Made by a program: the position numbers and the translations under genes
DNA from: an uncultured Halieaceae bacterium
Lineage (GTDB): Bacteria > Pseudomonadota > Gammaproteobacteria > Pseudomonadales > Halieaceae
Direction: 5' to 3'
DNA length: 45,470 bases
NCBI GenBank assembly: GCA_913056165.1
Contig: CAJXMD010000011.1
Location: forward strand, 1-45,470
Part shown: positions 34,525 through 42,213 of the stretch, piece by piece
How positions within the stretch are numbered: position 1 is the stretch's first letter
How the letters are laid out: the number at the start of each line of letters is the position of its first letter
Notes under the pieces: generated by a model
What the model saw: the letters and a program-made list of their open reading frames with translations, nothing else
Told to the model about the DNA's origin: nothing
The model's database searches: none

Positions 34525-35868
34525 CTAACCGACCATCGCGGCAGCCATAAAGAGAATCGCCGCACCGCCGGCACCAATCAGGGCATAAGGTAGCTGTGTA
34601 ATGGCATGGTCATAGGTTTTACAGCCGGCACCCTGAGCACTCAGCACCGTAGAGTCTGAGTAAAAACAGGCATGACTTCCGAAGCCGCTCGCAGATAACA
34701 AGGCCCCAACGACCAGCGGAATGCTCACGTCGAAGGCCTCTGCCAAGGGGAAAGCGACTGGCATCGCTATCGCAATGACGCCCCAGTTGGAACCCGTGGT
34801 GTAAGAGACCGCCGACATGGTAATAAAAATCAGGACCGGCAAAAGCGTTCCGTTCATGTAAGGCTCTACAGCGGCGATTACATAATCTGTCAGTCCTATA
34901 GCATTATTCGCCTCGACGAAAACAAAAAGCGCAAGCAACATAGAGAGCACCGGCACCATCGATTTCAGGCCTTCCACGCAGGTATCAAACAGTTCTCTCA
35001 GGGGCATGATCCCTAAAAGTCCATACTGAACCAAGGTAATCACGACGCCCAGAATTACCCCTCTAAGCAGATCGACGGTCGGAAATACGGTAAAGAACAA
35101 CAGGGAGAGGATGGGTAGAAAGAACACCCACATGGTTGCCTTTTGTGACGACTGAACCGCGAGCGCGGGGTCTTCGAAAACACCCAAATCCCCGGTTTCC
35201 TCGGCGCGTTGTTCGGCAGTTCGCATACGACCCACAAGCGGAATGACGCCGACAATAACGAGGGGAACGACAACAACTGCAAGCAACGGGTAGAACATAT
35301 ACGGAATAGACTCGACGAAAAGCGCTATTCCCTGCCCGGATTCCGCTACTCCATTTTTTTCAAGTAATCCTGCGAAGTACACGCCCCAACTCGAAATAGG
35401 TATTAACAGACACATCGGTGCGGCCGTGGAATCGACCACATAAGCCAGCATTTCCCGAGAGGTTTTGAATCTGTCGGTAACAGACTTCATGGTCGCGCCA
35501 ACCGTCAAGGAATTGAGATAGTCATCAAGAAAAATCACCAAACCCAACAACCAGGTAGCTAGTAAGCTGCTGCGCTTGCCCTTCAGTCTTCCTGTCAACC
35601 ATTCGCCAAACGCGTAGGAACCGCCGCCCTTAACCAGCAGCGCAATAAAGCTTCCATATAGCGCGCAGACTAAAATGACCCAGGCAGTGACCTCGTCGGC
35701 AAGCACCTCGGTCGAAACCGTCGCCAATCGATCTGCAAACTGCCAGCCATCCATAATGACAAATGCCAGAATCGCACCAGCGATCACTGACTCGAGGGTG
35801 CGATGGCTCCAAATAGCCAGCACCAGCACCAGGGCGGTCGGCACCAGACTGATTGCTCCGTATTCCAC
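34525..35868 (-). CDS. NhaC-family Na+/H+ antiporter
   Basis: 447 aa with about 11 transmembrane helices. FLDDYLNSLTVGATMKSVTD is the characteristic NhaC acidic helix segment, followed by LAYVVDSTAAPMCLLIPIS. The later TTGSNWGVIAIAMPVAFPLA and FGSHACFYSDSTVLSAQGAG also match the family. It would export Na+ for H+, or exchange malate/lactate as some relatives do. A strong AAAGGAG precedes the GTG start by five bases. Its leader contains two tandem hairpin-forming repeats (35884-35933). Convergent with the AsmA gene. Confidence 0.92.
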   Translation of the reverse strand: MEYGAISLVPTALVLVLAIWSHRTLESVIAGAILAFVIMDGWQFADRLATVSTEVLADEVTAWVILVCALYGSFIALLVKGGGSYAFGEWLTGRLKGKRSSLLATWLLGLVIFLDDYLNSLTVGATMKSVTDRFKTSREMLAYVVDSTAAPMCLLIPISSWGVYFAGLLEKNGVAESGQGIALFVESIPYMFYPLLAVVVVPLVIVGVIPLVGRMRTAEQRAEETGDLGVFEDPALAVQSSQKATMWVFFLPILSLLFFTVFPTVDLLRGVILGVVITLVQYGLLGIMPLRELFDTCVEGLKSMVPVLSMLLALFVFVEANNAIGLTDYVIAAVEPYMNGTLLPVLIFITMSAVSYTTGSNWGVIAIAMPVAFPLAEAFDVSIPLVVGALLSASGFGSHACFYSDSTVLSAQGAGCKTYDHAITQLPYALIGAGGAAILFMAAAMVG

Positions 35869-35883
35869 TCACGCTCCTTTTAA

Positions 35884-35933
35884 CCTTAGGGCCTCCTTAG
35901 GAGGCTGAAACCTCAGGGCCTCTCTGGGAGGCT
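35884..35933 (-). promoter_or_regulatory. Tandem hairpin repeats in the nhaC-type leader
   Basis: Two 23-base copies with a 27-base period, 19 of 23 identical (35911-35933 and 35884-35906). Each contains GCCTC...GAGGC arms; in the copy closer to the gene the stem is GCCTCC-TAA-GGAGGC. Each also ends with CCTRAGG. They lie about 15-65 bases before the GTG. The CCTCC strand can pair either with its own GGAGG or with the gene's Shine-Dalgarno AAGGAG, so a translational switch is possible. Two hairpins in series recall guanidine-II riboswitches, but the ACGR loops are absent. Confidence 0.5.
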
Positions 35934-36102
35934 ACCCCGCGAATGTAACCGAGACCGCGGAAAATCGGCTACCCCGCTGTGATTTAGTCACCTGCATTTT
36001 GCCTTGAATTAGCTTTTAATAGCTTTTTGGTTGCCGCACACACCCGCGGCATTGGCCGGGGGACCATTTCATGCATCGAATGCTTAAATTCAGGCGACGT
36101 TC

Positions 36103-37854
36103 ATGACGCTCAAATCATTAATCGCTGACATCCATGCGGCCGAATCAGGGCCGCAGGTGGCCGCCCTATTTGACTTCGACGGCACCATCATAGCGGGTTA
36201 CTCCGCGACCGTATTCCTGCAGGATTCGCTGGCACAGGGAGAACTGCGCGGAGAGGAACTCGTTGAACTGACACGAGCCCTCACAGGATTTGGCCTGGGC
36301 AGTATGGGATTTTCCGCGTTGATGGCAGTACATGCCCAGTATCTGGCAGGCAAAGAGGAAAAAACCTACATCGCCAATGCCGAACGGCTCTTCCGCAAAA
36401 AAATTGCACGCCTCATTTATCCGGAGACGCGGAAACTCATTGAGGCCCATCGTGCCAAGGGCCATACGATAGCCATTATCAGCTCGGCAACGCCCTATCA
36501 GGTTCTCCCTGCGGCTCAAGATCTCGATATCGACCACGTCTTCGCCACGGAACTGGAGGTGAAGAAAGGTGTATTCACTGGCGGAGTGATAAAACCCACC
36601 TGCTTTGGGCAGGGCAAGGTTGACGCCGCCGAAAAACTCGCCTCCCTCGCAGGCGCGGATTTGGATAACAGCTTTTTCTACTCCGATAGCACCGACGACA
36701 TCCAGCTTCTGGAACACGTCGGACGTCCAGTGACACTGAATCCCCGAAAGAAACTGAAAAAGGTAACTGCTGAGCGCAAATGGCCGACGGCGACCTTCGA
36801 CAGCCGAGGGAAAGTAAGCGTTAATCGTTTCCTAAGGACGGTTGCGGCGACCGGATCTGTGGTGAGTAGTATTGCCGCCGCGTTGCCTGTCTACGCCCTG
36901 ACCGGCTCGAAAAGAGACTCGCTCAATTTCTCAATGTCTCTGTTTGCGGAAACCTGCAACGCGCTGATTGGACTCGAGCTGGAGGTGACCGGTGAGCAAC
37001 ATCTCTGGAGCCAGCGCCCCGCCGTGTTCATGTTCAATCACCAGAGCAAGGCTGACGTAGCCATTATGGCCAGTCTGGTGAGACGTGACGTCGTGGCCGT
37101 AGGCAAGAAGGAAATTCAGCGCATGCCGCTCATCGGCCAGGCAATGGGAATTGCCGGCGTTGTTTTTATCGACCGATCAGATCGTGAGAAAGCGATCGAG
37201 TCAATGAAGCCCCTTGTATCGGCCATGCAAGAACAAAACAAATCGCTGGTCATCGCCCCTGAAGGGACCCGAACGCCCAGTCGTAAACTGGCGCAATTTA
37301 AAAAAGGGGGCTTCCATATTGCCCTTCAAGTGGGCGTACCCATCGTGCCGGTTGTCATTCACAACGCGGGAGATATCGCGCCCAAAGGAGATTTTCTTTT
37401 CAAGCCCGGTAAGGTCCGGGTAGACGTGCTACCTCCGGTTGATACCAGCGACTGGTCACTGGATCGAATGGATGCACAGGTAAATCAGGTGAGAAACCTA
37501 TTTCTAAATGCGCTTGGGCAACCGGAGCAATCTCTAGAGGAAGTTGTACGGGACAAAAGGAACCTGCCTGACGATATGCGTCCGGAGCTTAAAAAGCGCG
37601 CTTCGCGCACCAAGACAGCCAAAAGTAGCGCCACCAAAAAAGCAGCCTCCAAGAAACCCGCGGCTAAAAGGGCGAGCGAAAAAAGCAGCACAGTAAAAAG
37701 CAAAGCTGCAGCTGCCAAGAAAAAAACCGGCGCCCGAAAACCAGCGGGAGCAGCGACAAAGTCCACTCGAACTGCAAAGTCCACTGCGTCGAAAAAAGCC
37801 CCGACAAAAAGAGCGGCGACCAAAAAGGCTACGAACTCGCGGGGCAAGCGGTAG
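36103..37854 (+). CDS. HAD-IB phosphatase / PlsC acyltransferase fusion with a histone H1-like tail
   Basis: 583 aa. The N-terminal SerB-like HAD-IB domain has FDFDGTI (Asp24, Asp26), SSATPYQVLP and FYSDSTDD. The central PlsC domain has NHQSKAD (His313, Asp318), MPLIGQAMG, FIDRSDR, APEGTRTPSRK and VPIVPVVIHN. The C-terminal 89 residues (about 495-583) are Lys/Ala/Arg/Ser/Thr-rich and resemble histone H1 or AlgP-like tails. The HAD-PlsC fusion is a known type, also in actinobacteria, thought to make phosphatidate from lysophosphatidate, with the HAD domain acting on a phosphorylated glycerolipid intermediate. The tail is unusual and could bind DNA, acidic lipid or polyphosphate. PlsB-like starts six bases after the stop. 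Confidence 0.92.
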   Translation: MTLKSLIADIHAAESGPQVAALFDFDGTIIAGYSATVFLQDSLAQGELRGEELVELTRALTGFGLGSMGFSALMAVHAQYLAGKEEKTYIANAERLFRKKIARLIYPETRKLIEAHRAKGHTIAIISSATPYQVLPAAQDLDIDHVFATELEVKKGVFTGGVIKPTCFGQGKVDAAEKLASLAGADLDNSFFYSDSTDDIQLLEHVGRPVTLNPRKKLKKVTAERKWPTATFDSRGKVSVNRFLRTVAATGSVVSSIAAALPVYALTGSKRDSLNFSMSLFAETCNALIGLELEVTGEQHLWSQRPAVFMFNHQSKADVAIMASLVRRDVVAVGKKEIQRMPLIGQAMGIAGVVFIDRSDREKAIESMKPLVSAMQEQNKSLVIAPEGTRTPSRKLAQFKKGGFHIALQVGVPIVPVVIHNAGDIAPKGDFLFKPGKVRVDVLPPVDTSDWSLDRMDAQVNQVRNLFLNALGQPEQSLEEVVRDKRNLPDDMRPELKKRASRTKTAKSSATKKAASKKPAAKRASEKSSTVKSKAAAAKKKTGARKPAGAATKSTRTAKSTASKKAPTKRAATKKATNSRGKR

Positions 37855-37860
37855 AACCCC

Positions 37861-40233
37861 ATGGCCGGTCTGGAAAGTTTAATAGAGCCAAGCAACTCAC
37901 CATGGCCGTCTGATGGCCGCCCAGCGATTTTCCTGCTTGATACCAACAGCTCACTCGAACAGCGATTACTGGAAGCCTGGATAGAACATCATCGCCCTGC
38001 TGAAGCAGCATGCCAACAGGTAGTCCTAGCACTGGGAGATGATCGGAAGCCTCTACAAACACTCGGACTAAGTAACGCAATTAGCCTTTCTACTGAGGCC
38101 ATCGTCATTCCCATTCGCATTGCCTGGACGCCCAGCGACAAAGCCTATGCGTCGGGACCTCGCTTGCGCCATCTGATTCAAGGGCCGGAGCGGAGGCCTG
38201 GCTGGGTTCGTGCCAGACGCACACTCAAGCGTCACCCAGAGCGTGTTCATCTCATCAAAGGAGCGCCTGACACAGTCACTGCGATGGGGGACCGCTTTCT
38301 ATCCAAATATGATCTTGCACCAGAGCAGCGTCCCGAGGACTTTGCTGTCTTTATCGCACGACAGGCAGTAATCGTATTAGACATGGCGGAGCGCAAGCTA
38401 CAGGGGGGCCGCTACAAAGTCCCTCGATACGTCGCTCAATCCTTGAGAAATAATCAGGAGTTCAAAGCTCGACTTTACGCAATCGCCAACCAAGAGGAAC
38501 GCTCTCGCTCCGATGTGGTGAGAGAGGTTAATGACTACTTTAAAGAGATGATCTCAATCCCTACAAGCTTCTGGCTGGATGTATGGATAAAGTTCTGCAA
38601 CGTGTGTCTGGGTCTGGGCTATGAACCTCGCCTGAATTACTCCCCTGAGGATCTGGAACGTGTACGCGCCATGGTGCGTAACCACCCTTCCGCTCTGCTC
38701 TGGACCCACAAAACCTATATCGACGGTTTCGTGGTACCAAAACTGCTGTTTGACAATAATTTTCCAGTACCCCATTTCTTTGCCGGCGCAAATTTAAACA
38801 TCCCATTTCTGGGCGGGCTGGTCAGACGCGCCGGCGGCATCTTCATCAAACGCAGTTTCAACGACAACGATGTCTACAAAGCCACCCTTCGCCAGTACGT
38901 GGGTTACTTGATGGAAAAACGCTTTCCGCTGACGTGGTCGTTTGAAGGAACTCGCTCACGTCTAGGCAAGCTGATGCCGCCGAAATACGGTGTCCTCAAA
39001 TATGTCCTCGAAGGTTGCTACAACGCAGGCGCTCAAGACATTCATATTATTCCCGTCACGGTATCCTATGACCTGATTCGCGATGCAGAAGAATATGCCC
39101 GTGAGCAATCGGGCGTGCCAAAGGCGCCCGAGTCTCTTGGCTGGCTGGTTGGCTATCTGCGGAGCCTCGCGCGCCCCATGGGGAAAATATACGTCGATTT
39201 CGGAGACCCGGTAATCCTACCGTCGGCACCAGATCCAGAAGACCGCCTTGCGCTATCGAAGGTTGCTTTTCAGGTGGCTGTTGAAGCTAATCGAGTCACC
39301 CCGATTACCTACCCTGCCGTGGTTTCCATGGTGTTGCTAGGGGTTTACCCCCGTGCGCTGACAGAGGCCGAGGTCTCCTCGGACGTAGCAGACATCATTG
39401 CCTGGGCGCGTAAACGAAATCTGAGAATGTCGCCCGATTTCGACCGGCAGTATGCAGAGGGTACTGAAAAACTTCTGGATCTGATGATCGAAGAAGGCCT
39501 GGTTGCCCGCTTCACGGGGGGACCTGCCACGGTCTACGGTATTGAAGCGGGGCAGGCCGCGGTCGCCAGCTATTACCGCAATACTATTGTTCACTTCTTC
39601 GTTAATCGGGCCATTATTGAACTCTCGCTCACCGCCGTTGCCGAAATGGATAACAATGAGACAAATCCGGTCGACATATTCTGGAGCGAAGTCCTTGAGA
39701 CCAGAGATCTATTCAAGTTTGAATTTTTCTATCCGCCCACTGAGGAATTCAGGGTCGAGATCGAGGAGGAGATGTCGCGACTCCACCCCGACTGGGAGCG
39801 TTTGCTCGGTGAAGGCAGCGGCGGCGCCCGAGCGCTGTTAGCAGAGATGAACCCACAAGTTGCTCATATGACGCTGCAAATGTTTGCTGAGTCCTACAGC
39901 ATTGGTGCTGACTTATTGGCCAGTCTGAACGAGAATGAATCCATCGACGAAGAGGACTTCATCGATCGGTGTATGAATTATGGAAGGCAGTCTCTCTTGC
40001 AACGGCGAATTTCGAGCGAGGCCTCAATGCTAAAACTGTTGTTTAAAAACTGCTGGAGCATGCTCAGCGCCCGGCAGCTCACAGACCATTCGCTGCCTGA
40101 TTATCTTTCTGCGCGCGCTACGCAGGCCGAGAAGCTGAACGCCTTGATCAGACGGGCGGAGATCTGTCGCGCATCGGCAATTGCACGCCGTGGAAACGCG
40201 ACCTTAAGGGACAAAGCCCGTGGCGGCCTATAA
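37861..40233 (+). CDS. plsB: Glycerol-3-phosphate 1-O-acyltransferase (PlsB-like)
   Basis: 790 aa, close to E. coli PlsB (about 807). The acyltransferase motif I is LLWTHKTYIDGFV (His283, Asp288), followed by FFAGANLNIPFLGGLVRRAG (motif II), SFEGTRSRLGKL (motif III, Glu-Gly-Thr-Arg) and IIPVTVSYD (motif IV). It forms 1-acyl-glycerol-3-phosphate from acyl-ACP or acyl-CoA at the inner membrane. It starts six bases after the HAD-PlsC fusion and overlaps gpsA by 14 bases, giving one operon for glycerol-3-phosphate supply and both acylations. It is more distant from enterobacterial PlsB in the N-terminal 150 residues. Confidence 0.92.
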   Translation: MAGLESLIEPSNSPWPSDGRPAIFLLDTNSSLEQRLLEAWIEHHRPAEAACQQVVLALGDDRKPLQTLGLSNAISLSTEAIVIPIRIAWTPSDKAYASGPRLRHLIQGPERRPGWVRARRTLKRHPERVHLIKGAPDTVTAMGDRFLSKYDLAPEQRPEDFAVFIARQAVIVLDMAERKLQGGRYKVPRYVAQSLRNNQEFKARLYAIANQEERSRSDVVREVNDYFKEMISIPTSFWLDVWIKFCNVCLGLGYEPRLNYSPEDLERVRAMVRNHPSALLWTHKTYIDGFVVPKLLFDNNFPVPHFFAGANLNIPFLGGLVRRAGGIFIKRSFNDNDVYKATLRQYVGYLMEKRFPLTWSFEGTRSRLGKLMPPKYGVLKYVLEGCYNAGAQDIHIIPVTVSYDLIRDAEEYAREQSGVPKAPESLGWLVGYLRSLARPMGKIYVDFGDPVILPSAPDPEDRLALSKVAFQVAVEANRVTPITYPAVVSMVLLGVYPRALTEAEVSSDVADIIAWARKRNLRMSPDFDRQYAEGTEKLLDLMIEEGLVARFTGGPATVYGIEAGQAAVASYYRNTIVHFFVNRAIIELSLTAVAEMDNNETNPVDIFWSEVLETRDLFKFEFFYPPTEEFRVEIEEEMSRLHPDWERLLGEGSGGARALLAEMNPQVAHMTLQMFAESYSIGADLLASLNENESIDEEDFIDRCMNYGRQSLLQRRISSEASMLKLLFKNCWSMLSARQLTDHSLPDYLSARATQAEKLNALIRRAEICRASAIARRGNATLRDKARGGL

Positions 40234-41224
40234 GCTTGCAGTCCTTGGAGGCGGCAGTTGGGGGACCACGGTTGCCTCCCTTGTCAGCCGAAATGCCGAG
40301 GTGCAGCTTTGGGCCAGAGACAGCAAAACGGTCGCGGAAATCAACGACCTACGCACTAACAGCCGCTATCTGGGCGATGCAAAGCTCCACGCGTCATTGC
40401 GGGCCAGCACCGACATTGAAGCTGTTGTGGCCGACGCCGATGCCGTGCTCATTGCGGTGCCATCGGATAATTTCCGCGCTGTGCTTGCAGCAATTTCGAA
40501 CAGCCTGCCTGCGGGTGCCCCGGTTATTTCACTCACCAAAGGCCTTGAGCGGGAGACTCGTCTCAGCATGACGGAAGTGTGCCGAGAGATTGCTCCAGGT
40601 AGACCGACCGGCGTCCTCACCGGTCCTAATCTGGCGAGGGAAATTCTGGCTGGTCAGGCAGCGGCAAGTGTTCTCGCTCTGGACGATCCAACACCAAATA
40701 GCTGGTTACAGCCGCTTCTCAACGTGGGCTTGTTCAGGGTCTATACCAATCCTGACGTGATTGGTTGCGAGTTGGGTGGCGTACTTAAAAATATCATCGC
40801 CATCGCCGTTGGCATGGGGGACGGACTGGGTGCTGGTGATAACACTCGTGCCGCCTTGATTACCCGTGGACTGGCAGAGATTACAAGGCTCGGTACTGCG
40901 CTCGGAGGCAAGGCAGAAACCTTTGCCGGCCTCGCCGGCATGGGGGACATGATAGCCACCTGTACCAGCCCCCAAAGCCGGAACCGTCATGTGGGATTGG
41001 AACTTGCCAAGGGCCATTCCATAGAATCTATTATTGAGTCGATGCACATGGTTGCCGAAGGGGTGAAAAGCGCGCCGACTGTTATTGAGCTCGCGAGGGA
41101 GCATAACGTCGCGATGCCAATAGCCGAGGACGTCTTCAAAGTCGTCACGGGCGCCTCCAACGCTCGCGGGGTCTATCGGGGCCTATTAAGAACGACCGCA
41201 GGTGCAGAATCCGAACCTGGCTAG
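40220..41224 (+). CDS. gpsA: Glycerol-3-phosphate dehydrogenase [NAD(P)+]
   Basis: 334 aa, normal length. It reduces dihydroxyacetone phosphate to sn-glycerol-3-phosphate for phospholipid synthesis. N-terminal LGGGSWGTTVASL gives the GxGxxG cofactor site, ISLTKGLE and TGPNLAREI are conserved, the catalytic Lys lies in GGVLKNIIAIAVGMGDG, and GLAGMGDMIATCTSPQSRN is diagnostic. GTG at 40220 with AAGGGA upstream, overlapping the end of plsB by 14 bases. Placing G3P synthesis next to its consumer makes the operon logical. Confidence 0.97.
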   Translation: MAAYKLAVLGGGSWGTTVASLVSRNAEVQLWARDSKTVAEINDLRTNSRYLGDAKLHASLRASTDIEAVVADADAVLIAVPSDNFRAVLAAISNSLPAGAPVISLTKGLERETRLSMTEVCREIAPGRPTGVLTGPNLAREILAGQAAASVLALDDPTPNSWLQPLLNVGLFRVYTNPDVIGCELGGVLKNIIAIAVGMGDGLGAGDNTRAALITRGLAEITRLGTALGGKAETFAGLAGMGDMIATCTSPQSRNRHVGLELAKGHSIESIIESMHMVAEGVKSAPTVIELAREHNVAMPIAEDVFKVVTGASNARGVYRGLLRTTAGAESEPG

Positions 41225-41248
41225 TCCACATTCATGAGAGGGGATAGC

Positions 41249-42073
41249 ATGACGACTTCATTCATCAGACCTCTGGCTCTTATCCTTATCGGAACACTGT
41301 GCGCGGGGTGCGCCAGCAGCCCTACTGGCCGCAGTCAGTTTCTGTTGATATCCCCCGAATCTGCCATCGTTGAATCGGAAGCTGCGTATTTGACAACCGT
41401 GAAGGAGCTAGACGATGAAGGAAAGCTGGTTAGCGATCCGGACACTGTCGGGCGTGTTGCCAACATCACGGGTCGCCTTGTCAGCATTGCTGAACGGAAC
41501 TTCCCGGAGAGCAGGGACTGGGAATGGAGTGTTGCCATTATCGACGATCCAGAGACGGTGAATGCCTGGTGCATGGCCGGTGGCCGCATGGCGGTGTATA
41601 CGGGCCTGTTCGAACAACTTAAGCTCACCGACGATGAATTTGCCCAGATCATGGGGCATGAAATATCCCATGCACTTGCGAACCACACGGCGGAGCGCAT
41701 GTCGATGGCCATTGCCACCACCGTTGGTGTGGCGGCAATCGGGGCTGCATCGGACAACAGCGGTGCCGCGGTCGCAGGGGCGGCCTTGCTCGCAAATGTG
41801 GCACTGGAATTACCTAATAGCCGCACCGCCGAGGGCGAAGCTGATGAGATTGGCATGGAACTCGCGACCCGGGCTGGCTACGATCCCGAAGCGGCAGTCA
41901 CTCTCTGGCAGAAAATGGGCGACCTCGGCGATGCCCGACCCCCCGAGTTCTTGAGCACCCATCCAGCGCCAGACAACCGCCAGGCAGCGCTGCAACAAAT
42001 GGTGCCGGCGATGAATCAAATCAACCCTTCAAGGGCCAAAGCGCCGATTACCGAAATCGATATCGTGCGCTAG
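41249..42073 (+). CDS. M48-family metalloprotease lipoprotein (Oma1/LoiP-like)
   Basis: 274 aa with lipobox LCAGC (Cys21). The zinc motif HEISH is at residues 137-141, with the third ligand Glu in the EGEAD block (195-199), followed by IGMELATRAGYDPEAA. CMAGGRMAVYTGLF is the strand before the active-site helix. The C-terminus carries LSTHPAPDNR. Family members such as LoiP, BepA and YcaL degrade misfolded outer-membrane proteins. The ATG at 41249 is chosen for its AGGGGA site and signal peptide; the ATG at 41234 would add five residues. It lies 24 bases after gpsA and may be transcribed with it. Confidence 0.95.
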   Translation: MTTSFIRPLALILIGTLCAGCASSPTGRSQFLLISPESAIVESEAAYLTTVKELDDEGKLVSDPDTVGRVANITGRLVSIAERNFPESRDWEWSVAIIDDPETVNAWCMAGGRMAVYTGLFEQLKLTDDEFAQIMGHEISHALANHTAERMSMAIATTVGVAAIGAASDNSGAAVAGAALLANVALELPNSRTAEGEADEIGMELATRAGYDPEAAVTLWQKMGDLGDARPPEFLSTHPAPDNRQAALQQMVPAMNQINPSRAKAPITEIDIVR

Positions 42074-42143
42074 CCCCCGCACCGATAGCCTTCCGGACCG
42101 AGGAGAGGAATTCGATTACCCGGGCCCATGTAGGCTGATAGTG

Positions 42144-42166
42144 GTAGCAAGCTGAAAGCTACTTTT
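42144..42166 (+). terminator. Weak terminator candidate after the M48 gene
   Basis: GTAGC, nine-base loop, GCTAC, then four Ts, about 70 bases after the stop of the protease gene and before the convergent BCCT gene. The stem is short, so confidence is low. Confidence 0.35.
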
Positions 42167-42213
42167 ACTTCCCTGGCAAATATTCCACTGGTGACCGCCG
42201 CGTCCTGACGCCC

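Noticed and set aside
35884-35933. Guanidine-II (mini-ykkC) riboswitch
   Set aside because: Tandem hairpins are similar in layout, but the conserved ACGR loops are missing.
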